Positions 46,521-54,500 of a DNA stretch of 59,897 bases are shown piece after piece. The stretch's first letter is position 1. Each line of letters starts with the position of its first letter. This DNA is from Levilactobacillus cerevisiae (GTDB lineage: Bacteria; Bacillota; Bacilli; Lactobacillales; Lactobacillaceae), in the NCBI RefSeq assembly GCF_003946245.1, contig NZ_RHNN01000024.1, positions 1-59,897 on the forward strand, given 5' to 3'. The translations under genes were made by a program, and so were the position numbers. The notes below the pieces were generated by a model. It ran no database searches. It had not been told where the DNA came from and saw nothing but the letters and a program-made list of their open reading frames with translations.

Positions 46521-48032
46521 ATGGATAAGCAAAAGAAGATTGGGCTCTCGAGCCTCATCTTAATGATCTTTACGGCCATCTATGGTTTTGCCAATACGAC
46601 GGTCGCTTATGATCAAATGGGTTATGCAAGTATCATCTGGTACATTTTGGCAGCGCTATTATTCTTTCTACCTAGCGCTTTGATGCTCGCAGAATACGGT
46701 TCCTCCTTCAAGGAAGCCAAGGGTGGAATTTACTCCTGGTTGGCCGGTTCAATCGGTGAAAAATGGGCCTTCATTGGAACCTTCATCTGGTTGTCATCCT
46801 GGATCATCTGGATGCTGTCGACCTCAACCAAGGTTTGGATTCCCCTTTCCACGCTGATCTCTGGCTCTGACCAAACACAAACCTGGTCATTCTTAGGCTT
46901 GAGCTCAACGCAAACGATTGGGTTACTGGGGATCTTCTGGATTCTCGCCGTCACCTTCTTCGCCAGTCGTGGGGTCAGTTCCATCGCCAAGATTTCCTCC
47001 TTAGGTGGGATCTTCGTGATGATCTTGACCGGGGTGTTCTTCGTTGCCAGCATTGTGATTGTCATTTTAAATCACGGTCAGTTGGCCGAACCCATCCACG
47101 GTATTCATAGTTTCGTGGCTTCACCCAATCCACAGTTCTCGTCACCAATGGCGCTGCTCTCCTTCGTGACGTACGCGGTCTTCGCCTACGCCGGGATGGA
47201 ATCCATGGGGGGTATCACCGATAGTATGGACAAGCCAGAAAAGACCTTCCCGAAAGGCCTGATCATTTCGACGATTGCCATTACGATCATGTATTCCCTG
47301 TCGATTTTCCTCTGGGGGATCAGCACTAACTGGACGGATGTCCTGGGTAAGAGTCAAGTTAACTTGGGAAATATTACTTACGTATTGATGAATAATTTGG
47401 GGTTAGTCTTGGGTAAGGCAATGGGCCTCACCGCCGCTGCCTCAGTCACGATGGGCCACGTGTTAGCGCGGCTGACCGGGTTAAGCATGTTCATGGCCTA
47501 CCTGGGTTCCTTCTTCGTTCTGGTCTACTCGCCATTGAAGTCCTTCATCGTCGGGTCTTCACCAAAACTGTGGCCAGCCAAGATGACCAAATTGAACAAG
47601 GCCGGTATGCCCGGTTACGCGATGTGGGTACAAGCCATTGTCGTTGCCGTGTTCATCTTCCTGGTTGCCTTTGGGGGCAACGCAGCCAACGAATTTTACC
47701 TGATTTTGACGGATATGGGGAACGTTTCCACGTCATTCCCTTACCTGTTCTTAATTGGGGCCTTCCCATTCTTCAAACGCCGGACTGATTTGGAACGGCC
47801 ATTTGAAATTTTCAAGAGTCGGCTGTGGACCAATGTAATTGTCACCGTCGTCTTAGTTATCCTGGTCGGTGGGATTGGCTTCACGTGTCTCCAACCAATT
47901 CTGGAACACGACTACATGACCGCCTTCTGGACGATCATCGGACCAATCTTCTTCGGTGCCGTTGCCTGGATTTTCTACCTCAATGCCCAAAAGCGTGCAA
48001 ACAAGGATGAAGACGCAACTAGCGAAGACTAA
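46521..48032 (+). CDS. YjeM-like APC-superfamily amino-acid transporter
   Basis: The 503-residue membrane protein has about 12 hydrophobic segments and the APC signature region YGSSFKEAKGGIYSWLAGSIG near residues 60-80. FAYAGMESMGGITDSMDKPEKTFPKG is another conserved stretch (approximately residues 217-242). Similarity is closest to YjeM and to GadC-like antiporters; substrate is unknown. It follows the dipeptidase gene and has GGAGATA upstream. Confidence 0.88.
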   Translation: MDKQKKIGLSSLILMIFTAIYGFANTTVAYDQMGYASIIWYILAALLFFLPSALMLAEYGSSFKEAKGGIYSWLAGSIGEKWAFIGTFIWLSSWIIWMLSTSTKVWIPLSTLISGSDQTQTWSFLGLSSTQTIGLLGIFWILAVTFFASRGVSSIAKISSLGGIFVMILTGVFFVASIVIVILNHGQLAEPIHGIHSFVASPNPQFSSPMALLSFVTYAVFAYAGMESMGGITDSMDKPEKTFPKGLIISTIAITIMYSLSIFLWGISTNWTDVLGKSQVNLGNITYVLMNNLGLVLGKAMGLTAAASVTMGHVLARLTGLSMFMAYLGSFFVLVYSPLKSFIVGSSPKLWPAKMTKLNKAGMPGYAMWVQAIVVAVFIFLVAFGGNAANEFYLILTDMGNVSTSFPYLFLIGAFPFFKRRTDLERPFEIFKSRLWTNVIVTVVLVILVGGIGFTCLQPILEHDYMTAFWTIIGPIFFGAVAWIFYLNAQKRANKDEDATSED

Positions 48033-48047
48033 CTATCTGCTTCAACG

Positions 48048-48080
48048 AAAGGAAACCTGTTTCTTAAGGTTTCCTTTTTT
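48048..48080 (+). terminator. Terminator of the permease gene
   Basis: AAAGGAAACC pairs with GGTTTCC followed by six T. Confidence 0.9.
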
Positions 48081-48184
48081 CGTGCCACAACGGTTTGCAC
48101 GGTAACCCATTTATCTGATACGCTTGGTTGGTTCCCGCAAAGAACGTCGTGTACCATAAGCAGTATCAGGAGGGGGAGATCGTT

Positions 48185-49135
48185 ATGCGGAAACTCTTGA
48201 AATGGGGTTGGGGAACCCTACTAGCATTAAGTATTGTCTTGGCTGGGTCTGCCGTGGTGGATAGTCAAAAATCCAGTGCGCAAACCCGCGTCAAAACACA
48301 AAAGGTAACCGAATTGGATCAGAGTAAGGTCAGCTCGGCTACGAAGAAAGCAGTTAAGAAGACCAAGCAGACAGCAAAGAAGCGCGTCACCGGTTACGCC
48401 ACACCTACCCTGTTCATGCACGGGTTCACTGGCAATGCCGGGTCGACCAACAACCTAATTGACAGTGCCCAGGCAGATGGTTACGCCACGCGCACGCTGC
48501 TGGCGACGGTTGGCTGGGATGGTCACGTCAGCTTTAGCGGTACCTGGAACAAGAGCGACCGTCATCCGGAAGTTCAGATTGTCTTCAAGAACAACCGCAA
48601 CCGGAACTACCAGCAGGATGCACGTTGGCTCAAACACGTCATTAAGAAGCTCCAGCGCCGATATGGCATCACGAAATTTAATTACGTTGGCCACTCGATG
48701 GGCAACACGGATATCATGGCTTACGAAACGACTTTCGGCCAGCGGAAACAATTGCCGCAGCTGCAGAAGTATGTGGCAATTGCGCCGGCAATGTTGGGTA
48801 ACATCGTCATGTTCCCGTGGACGGTGACCACAACTAATGCCACCAATGGCCGTCCCAGTGAGTTCACGCCGGAATATCAAAAGTTAGTAAATAATCGCAA
48901 GACGATTCCGCTGAACCAGATTCGGGTTCTCAGTCTCTACGGAAACCTCGACAACGGAACGGATACCGACGGGACCATCTCAGTGTCCTCAGCCAAGTCA
49001 CTACGGTACCTCTTCTGGGGCCGGTCGAAGTCATTCAAGGAAGTTGAATTGACCGGAGATCTGGCATCGCACAACGCCCTGCCGCGGCGAAATCCGGAAG
49101 TTGTTCGGGATATGGAACATTTTTTGTGGGGTTAA
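48185..49135 (+). CDS. Secreted alpha/beta hydrolase (DUF915)
   Basis: The 316-residue protein starts with a signal peptide (MRKLLKWGWGTLLALSIVL, cleavage probably after SSAQ) followed by a Lys-rich linker. The hydrolase domain has FMHGFTGNAGSTNN for the oxyanion region, the nucleophile in YVGHSMGNTD, and a late His in ASHNALPRRNPEV. DUF915 proteins are cell-surface or secreted esterase-like proteins of lactic acid bacteria; substrate is not known. The ATG at 48185 has AGGAGGGGG upstream. A terminator follows. Confidence 0.88.
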   Translation: MRKLLKWGWGTLLALSIVLAGSAVVDSQKSSAQTRVKTQKVTELDQSKVSSATKKAVKKTKQTAKKRVTGYATPTLFMHGFTGNAGSTNNLIDSAQADGYATRTLLATVGWDGHVSFSGTWNKSDRHPEVQIVFKNNRNRNYQQDARWLKHVIKKLQRRYGITKFNYVGHSMGNTDIMAYETTFGQRKQLPQLQKYVAIAPAMLGNIVMFPWTVTTTNATNGRPSEFTPEYQKLVNNRKTIPLNQIRVLSLYGNLDNGTDTDGTISVSSAKSLRYLFWGRSKSFKEVELTGDLASHNALPRRNPEVVRDMEHFLWG

Positions 49136-49162
49136 GCGTAGGTTCACATTTATTTTGTTAGA

Positions 49163-49200
49163 CAAAAGGTCCGCCTCGGATTTTTGAGGCGGACCTTTTG
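49163..49200. terminator. Bidirectional terminator
   Basis: AAAAGGTCCGCCTC and GAGGCGGACCTTTTG pair perfectly around an 8-base loop. It ends the hydrolase transcript and could also stop leftward CRISPR transcription beyond 49238. Confidence 0.88.
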
Positions 49201-49237
49201 TGCATTGCATTTTTCCCGGCACTCGATTATAGAAAAA

Positions 49238-49326
49238 GAATCACCCCCACACCTGTGGGGAATACGAACGCGGAACTATCTGCATACCCGCGGCCATGGG
49301 ATCACCCCCACACCTATGGGGAATAC
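49238..49326 (-). CRISPR. Two-repeat type I-E mini-array
   Basis: Repeats at 49238-49265 and 49299-49326 flank one 33-base spacer. Each differs by one base from the main-array repeat (GATTC end in the first, CCATAGG in the second). On the minus strand the first repeat is leader-distal. It lies where the array following cas2 would be expected, so it looks like the shrunken original array of this locus. Confidence 0.88.
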
Positions 49327-49353
49327 ACTAAAGTAATGCTGTCACACCGGATT

Positions 49354-49510
49354 CTAGTTTTCCAAAAATACCGTTTCCTTTAACTCGCTCGTCAGTTCAA
49401 ATGTAGCTTCAGCATTCGATAACGCATTATGTGGATGAAAAATTTCCACGTCGTAGTCATTCAAGACAGTTTTCAGTTTGTGGTTATCCAGAAATTTATA
49501 CTCATCCAAC
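49354..49510 (-). pseudogene. Remnant of a DEDDh (DnaQ-like) exonuclease, probably the tail of a cas2-dnaQ fusion
   Basis: The minus strand encodes about 50 residues, LDEYKFLDNHKLKTVLNDYD then HPHNALSNAEATFELTSEL, matching the last part of DnaQ-type exonucleases (LPNHKL and HxAxxD motifs). The catalytic Asp of HxALxD is Asn here. In several lactic acid bacteria type I-E Cas2 is fused to such a domain, and this position, just past the cas1 remnant and before the mini-array, is where that gene belongs. The frame opens upstream only through a 14-base inverted repeat. Confidence 0.65.
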
Positions 49511-49563
49511 GGCTGACCAGTCTGTTCATTTGACTGATTTGTCGTTGGATGAGTATGATGCAT

Positions 49564-49726
49564 CTGCTACACACCTCGTTCACCAACCTAGACAACGCCA
49601 AGCCCGGAAACACCAATCAGCTCCATCACCTGGTGGGTCTCATCCACACCGGGCCTTAACATGAGAACGCACAGCACGTCTGCAGGTATACAGACAGTCC
49701 CACATTCATTCTTGCTTTTTTACCAT
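49564..49726 (-). pseudogene. cas1 start-site remnant and deletion scar
   Basis: Two bases after the cas6e stop codon an ATG (49724-49726), with GGAGGC placed correctly inside the end of cas6e, opens a frame MVKKQE that stops after six codons. This is how a translationally coupled cas1 would begin. Roughly 200 bases of unassignable sequence follow in place of the ~1.8 kb expected for cas1 and cas2. Confidence 0.6.
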
Positions 49727-49728
49727 TG

Positions 49729-50400
49729 TTACGCCTCCGGAATCACCGTCATCAAGCCCATGCCAAAGGCCTTTTCACGGCCAATTCCTTGCGTTAAGGT
49801 CTGTTTAAATACCGCCACATCACTGATTCGTAGCAGGCCTTCAAAGGTGACCCGACTCAGCCGCACGCCTCGTCCAGCTTTGCGATGTAGCACTGGCCAC
49901 TCGCGACCAACGATATCAAATGCCCAGGTTGCCTCATCGTTCGGCGTTTCAACAGCCGTCTGTTGGATCAGTTGGAAACCAGACTTCTCTGCCCGGTCAA
50001 CCAGCCACTGCCGTTGCCGTTCAATCGTAATATGGGGCATGACGCGACCTTGCCGCGCACCCGGTTTAGTAATCGTGTGCGTAGGATTAGCCGTCAAACG
50101 AAAGCGCACCACTTGGCCTTCGCGAAGAGTGTCCAAGAGGCCATCATACGACTTGGTCATGACGGTTCCCGCTACACCGTACGTCGCCAGTTTCTCCCCA
50201 ACGGGCTGTTCCTCGCTCAAAACGAGCAGGTACCGCTTACCACCCAATTGATCAATACGCCATAGATGACGGTCACGTTTTCCCGCTTCAATTTCTGCAG
50301 GAAAACTTTGTTCAACCCAGTTATGGTAGGCACCAAGGTGCGTCAAATCTTTGGTCTTGGCACGGTTATTCGTATCAATTTCTACTCTTGATAAGTACAT
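49729..50400 (-). CDS. cas6e: Cas6e (CasE/Cse3), crRNA-processing endoribonuclease
   Basis: The 223-residue RAMP protein cuts the repeat hairpin of pre-crRNA and stays on the 3' stem in Cascade. MYLSRVEIDTNNR at the N-terminus and the glycine-rich loop KAFGMGLMTVIPE at the C-terminus are typical. His26 (GAYHNWVEQSFP) matches the catalytic histidine of the well-studied Thermus enzyme. The protein appears intact. It lies two bases after cas5e. Confidence 0.95.
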   Translation of the reverse strand: MYLSRVEIDTNNRAKTKDLTHLGAYHNWVEQSFPAEIEAGKRDRHLWRIDQLGGKRYLLVLSEEQPVGEKLATYGVAGTVMTKSYDGLLDTLREGQVVRFRLTANPTHTITKPGARQGRVMPHITIERQRQWLVDRAEKSGFQLIQQTAVETPNDEATWAFDIVGREWPVLHRKAGRGVRLSRVTFEGLLRISDVAVFKQTLTQGIGREKAFGMGLMTVIPEA

Positions 50401-50402
50401 AC

Positions 50403-51113
50403 TTACTCCTTTCCGAGGGCCGCCATGATGTCATGGAACGTATCTAAATCGGCACTCTCTGTTTTAAGATTAGCGACTGCCACCTGAGTTTTTGAAATCG
50501 CCCGGAAACTGTACCGCCGATCCCGTTGATCAAAGGATTCTACGCGATCCTTGACTAACGCCTCCTGCTGATCAGCAATCAACTCAGCATCGGCAATGAT
50601 TGCCAACTTTGTCGGATGCTGTTTATGCTGGTACCAAGGTGCCGCCTGCCAGCTCAAATGTTGGAGTACCGCAACGGGGGTCTCCTCTGTAAAAATTTGC
50701 GTCTGCAGGGGACCCGCGGGGACATTAGCACGTCTGCCTAAAAACAGCTGGAATTTAGGGTGCCTGAGCGCAAAGCTAATGTCGTCAATCAAAGACTCGT
50801 CCGTACTGCTCAACGCGACAACAAAAATGGCATCCTGAATATAGTCCCGGTACGTAATCTTACGCGTTCCTTGCTTCCACTCAACAGTCTGGAAATCCGT
50901 TAAAGAACGGCCCACTTGATCAATCCGGACAGCAAACTTGAGTGCGTTCAGGTCTCGAATACGCGTGTCAGTTCGCCGATAGCCCAAAGCAGCCGCTACC
51001 ATACCGATGACAGCACTTTTGGTTGGATAATTATTAGTCGTCCGCCGGGCAAATGAAGCCTCGTTCCCATAAGACTGGAGCGGTGCGGTTAATTTAATCG
51101 TTAGTGTTTTCAT
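50403..51113 (-). CDS. cas5e: Cas5e (CasD), Cascade crRNA 5'-handle subunit
   Basis: The 236-residue RAMP protein has the family N-terminus TIKLTAPLQSYGNEASFARR, YPTKSAVIGMVAAALGYRR and the RKITYRDYIQDA region. It holds the 5' handle of crRNA in the type I-E effector. Its start overlaps the cas7e end by 20 bases, indicating coupling. Confidence 0.94.
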   Translation of the reverse strand: MKTLTIKLTAPLQSYGNEASFARRTTNNYPTKSAVIGMVAAALGYRRTDTRIRDLNALKFAVRIDQVGRSLTDFQTVEWKQGTRKITYRDYIQDAIFVVALSSTDESLIDDISFALRHPKFQLFLGRRANVPAGPLQTQIFTEETPVAVLQHLSWQAAPWYQHKQHPTKLAIIADAELIADQQEALVKDRVESFDQRDRRYSFRAISKTQVAVANLKTESADLDTFHDIMAALGKE

Positions 51114-52167
51114 CCTGAACCGCCTTTGCTAACGCCTCCGTGACCTTTGTCAGGAGTTCTGACAAATTAGCCACGTTCTCACCAATCGTCGAATCTGCCT
51201 TACCCAACACAAGATTAATCACGGGTTGATCGACATATTCCTGTGTCCGCGCATATTCGGTCTCAAGTCGATCAATGGATGGTTCAACGTACCCATTCTT
51301 TGAGGTGACGGGATTTTCAAAAGCCGAAACCAAGTTAACCGGCGTGTCTGTCCGAATCGTGACCATCACATAGCTAGGCAACGTCTTATTGGCAAACGTA
51401 TTTTGCTTACCAGTAGGCATTGAGAGTAAGAAATCCTTGATGAAATCAGTTGCACCCTTAACGGCATCCGTTGCGTTTAAGTTATGCGCCAGTTCATTCA
51501 TATTTACATTGGCGTAACGGTAAAGCGTGGCGGAGTTAAAGTCGATAGTCCCCAACATTGCTGCCCCGGTAGTCTCATTTCCTTGTTCGTCGTCCAGAGC
51601 GGTAAAGTAGTCGTACTCTGGTACAACTTCGTGGGTTGACACAGCGTGAGCCACCTGAGCCGAGGCGTCCACATTTAATTCAGGATTATCCGCAACCATC
51701 CGGCCAAACAGTGCCAAATCAAGGGATTGGTCCCCCTTCAAAACTTTCTTAACTTCTTTTTTATCCAGTTCTTCATTGTCGAGCGCATACTGAGCTAACT
51801 TAGCAATTTGTCCCCGGCTGACCAGAAGCAATGCGCCAGTTTCATGGTCTTTATTTAGCTTGACCCCCGCAGATGTAAAAACTTCAGTTGCTTTGGCCAT
51901 GGCTGCGTCGTCATCTAAAGAAGAATCGCGCGCCTGCAATTCCTTAGCCAACAAGGTTGCGGCCGTTTTCGTTCGTGTTCCCGCTGCTGAAACATTGTCC
52001 TGTTTGAACACGTCCCGAACAGCTTTTTTCCAACTCTGAGAAGAAACTCGGGCGCGGGAGACCCCACCGTAAAGGGCGGTCTTGGGAGCGCCAGTATCGT
52101 CACGGTTAATGTTTGAGGATGGAACCGTCTGTAACACACTTAAGTCAACGTATAAGTTTTCAGTCAT
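51094..52167 (-). CDS. cas7e: Cas7e (CasC), Cascade backbone subunit
   Basis: The 357-residue protein forms the six-copy backbone along the crRNA. SVLQTVPSSNINRDDTGAPKT and YGGVSRARVSSQSWKKAVRD near the N-terminus are hallmarks, as is ATLYRYANVNMNEL. The start overlaps the cse2 stop by one base. Length is normal. Confidence 0.96.
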   Translation of the reverse strand: MTENLYVDLSVLQTVPSSNINRDDTGAPKTALYGGVSRARVSSQSWKKAVRDVFKQDNVSAAGTRTKTAATLLAKELQARDSSLDDDAAMAKATEVFTSAGVKLNKDHETGALLLVSRGQIAKLAQYALDNEELDKKEVKKVLKGDQSLDLALFGRMVADNPELNVDASAQVAHAVSTHEVVPEYDYFTALDDEQGNETTGAAMLGTIDFNSATLYRYANVNMNELAHNLNATDAVKGATDFIKDFLLSMPTGKQNTFANKTLPSYVMVTIRTDTPVNLVSAFENPVTSKNGYVEPSIDRLETEYARTQEYVDQPVINLVLGKADSTIGENVANLSELLTKVTEALAKAVQDENTND

Positions 52168-52778
52168 TAGTTTTTCTCTCCTTCTGTTTGCGTATCTGCT
52201 TGCTTCACTGAGAAATATTGTTGGCCCCAGCGTAACCGGATGCGGCTTGCTTGCTCATAACTACCCTGTAACCAATACAAATCCTGGGCTAAAGCAGCAA
52301 AATCAATTTTCTGCAACCCACTGTTTGCTTTCAAAATGCTAACTAAATGGGTGAGCCCATTGATTACGCCGGCCACGTTAGTCGTCGCTAAGAGCGGTTG
52401 CACTCTGCGGTCCGTGGCAATCCGAAGGTCTTCGTTTCCCCGAAGATTTCCTAGAGCACCAAACAAAGTCACGCCTTTAGCCCCTTTATCCCAAGCCGAG
52501 GCATAGACTTGCGCCCCATCACTTCCCTGTTGATAAATAGCATAAAAGCGGATTGCCGTGTATACAGCAACTTCTTCTGGCGATGGCGTGCCATCCTCAC
52601 TATGAGAAAGTTGACGTTCGTCTAAATTTCCCATGATCAGAGGCCAAACTGTTTGGGCACGCTGACTGGTAATCGTTGGCGCATTTCTTAGACCCGCGAG
52701 CATGGCCTTATCTGGATGGCCATCGCGGTAAAGTGCCAGAATAATCCGACTGGTAGCGGTTCTTAGTTCATTTGACAT
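52167..52778 (-). CDS. cse2: Cse2 (CasB), Cascade small subunit
   Basis: The 203-residue helical protein dimerises on the Cascade belly and stabilises the R-loop. TVWPLIMGNLDE and FYAIYQQGSDG, then LRGNEDLRIATDRRVQPLL, match the family. The 9-base gap after cse1 and the overlap with cas7e place it in the operon. Confidence 0.9.
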   Translation of the reverse strand: MSNELRTATSRIILALYRDGHPDKAMLAGLRNAPTITSQRAQTVWPLIMGNLDERQLSHSEDGTPSPEEVAVYTAIRFYAIYQQGSDGAQVYASAWDKGAKGVTLFGALGNLRGNEDLRIATDRRVQPLLATTNVAGVINGLTHLVSILKANSGLQKIDFAALAQDLYWLQGSYEQASRIRLRWGQQYFSVKQADTQTEGEKN

Positions 52779-52787
52779 AGGCCCTCA

Positions 52788-54500
52788 TCACTCCTTTTTC
52801 AGTTCAAGATGTTTTCTAACGTTATACATCAGATGGTTCTTCGCTGTGAAAATATTCAGTGGCCCGTGCTTTTCTGTTGCAATTCCCTTGACGTCTCGTG
52901 GTGAACTCGCCGCCATCACGTCGTCCACGGCCGCCACAACAATCTTTTCTAGTTTGGATTTCCACAGAATAATCTTTTGATCACGATCTTCAGTTGGCTT
53001 CAAGTCCGCTAACCATGCTTTGAAGGGCTCATTCAGTTGCTCGTAGAACTGGGCACTCATGCCACTAGCAAAGGGTCTGACGTCCAAATTACGAATCGTC
53101 CCGAGATCACTCGCAAAGTGATAAAAGTCAGTTCCAATGGTCTGCGTAACCGCAATTGCATCTTCAATCCGTTCTGGCCAGCGCTCTGCAAGATCCTCAT
53201 CAAATAACACATCCGCCTGTAGTTGCATGTCATCCCCGACCTCTACCGCTGGTGACTGTGATGTCGCATTGCCATCACTAATCAAGGCAATCGAATTCAA
53301 AAGTAACGGGGCGTCTTGCGAAATCAATTCCCGTTCTTTCAATGCCCGTAACCAAATGACGATACCCGGTTCATGCATCTCATCATCCTTATGAACCTTG
53401 ACGTACTGCCCAAAATTGCGCCACATAGCGATACCCAGTGAACGCAGTCCTTTGACCGCTGGCCGATACTTACTGGTTTTTTTATCGAATCGCCAGGTCG
53501 TCATTGGCTCAAGAAACGCATTTTCATAGTCAAACATGGGAATCCCCGCACTGAAAATCTGAGGATGGCCATCCTGCCATTCTATGTGTAAGATGCGAGA
53601 CCAAGCTGTGTACAATTCTGCTAAATTATCTGGAAGGAGCTGGGCCGTCCGTTCGTTCACGTAAGCCCGAACCGATTTGGCCTCCCAAACTGGCTTCTGA
53701 AGCGTGCACTCGGTCTCATCTTTACGCGTATCAACCAGCACCAAATTCAGCATCAACGTGTCAAAGAGCGTGGTTCCTTCTACAAACACGGGACTAATTC
53801 GATAGATCCAGCCAGCTGAGTTAGAAAATTTTTCCTCAGTCACGACTTTCGTTTTATCCGTCACACCAGTAAAGTTTTGGTAGGTGATTACCCAACGAAT
53901 TAATTCCGTCAGAGCAACCTCATTCTTAGCTTCACCCGCCTTGGGAGCGAAAATAGCTGGCGAGTTGCCACTCTCTGACACGCGCCGGTTCATCTGCTTA
54001 ACCAAGACCTGACCTTTGCCAGCCGCCACCCGCTTATTCTGTGGGACCAGCGCATCGTAGTCTTCAGCCGTCGCTTGATAGAAGGGCCGTTCACCAAAGA
54101 ACGCAAAGTCTTGTGCATGTTCTGCCAAATAATCGGTCACTGTTTGTGAAAATCCTTTGGCTTGATATAACTGGTCCCAGGTTTCAAACAGGGTGTCCTG
54201 ACCATCCTCGGCATAGATATCCTGATCAACCTTTATCGGCTCTGCAGAATCGGCATTGGGTTCCAGCCATGGATACGACTTCCCCGTTGCGTCCACCCGT
54301 GAATAAACCGTCGTCAAGATTGCCAACAATAATCGCAGTATTGCCATGTCCTGACTACGCATATCTCCAGCCAATTGCCGATAATGTGGTGCATTTTTAA
54401 ATAAGTCGATCAAAGAAACTGTTTCTTCCTGATTCTTCTCAATCGAAAACACTTTAATCCAAGGATCAGTCGTCAAATTAAACTTCTTATCGTCCACCAT
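52788..54500 (-). CDS. cse1: Cse1 (CasA), Cascade large subunit
   Basis: The 570-residue protein recognises the PAM and recruits Cas3. KFNLTTDPWIKVFSIEK opens the family N-terminal domain, and LPDNLAELYTAWSRILH and LRSLGIAMWRNFGQYVK lie in the body. A C-terminal helical bundle follows. I use the ATG at 54500; an alternative ATG is two codons upstream. The start overlaps the end of cas3 by 14 bases. Confidence 0.94.
   Translation of the reverse strand: MVDDKKFNLTTDPWIKVFSIEKNQEETVSLIDLFKNAPHYRQLAGDMRSQDMAILRLLLAILTTVYSRVDATGKSYPWLEPNADSAEPIKVDQDIYAEDGQDTLFETWDQLYQAKGFSQTVTDYLAEHAQDFAFFGERPFYQATAEDYDALVPQNKRVAAGKGQVLVKQMNRRVSESGNSPAIFAPKAGEAKNEVALTELIRWVITYQNFTGVTDKTKVVTEEKFSNSAGWIYRISPVFVEGTTLFDTLMLNLVLVDTRKDETECTLQKPVWEAKSVRAYVNERTAQLLPDNLAELYTAWSRILHIEWQDGHPQIFSAGIPMFDYENAFLEPMTTWRFDKKTSKYRPAVKGLRSLGIAMWRNFGQYVKVHKDDEMHEPGIVIWLRALKERELISQDAPLLLNSIALISDGNATSQSPAVEVGDDMQLQADVLFDEDLAERWPERIEDAIAVTQTIGTDFYHFASDLGTIRNLDVRPFASGMSAQFYEQLNEPFKAWLADLKPTEDRDQKIILWKSKLEKIVVAAVDDVMAASSPRDVKGIATEKHGPLNIFTAKNHLMYNVRKHLELKKE

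Noticed and set aside
49431..49664. Plus-strand frame across the cas1/cas2 scar
   Set aside because: No ribosome site or recognisable protein; the same DNA encodes the exonuclease remnant on the other strand.
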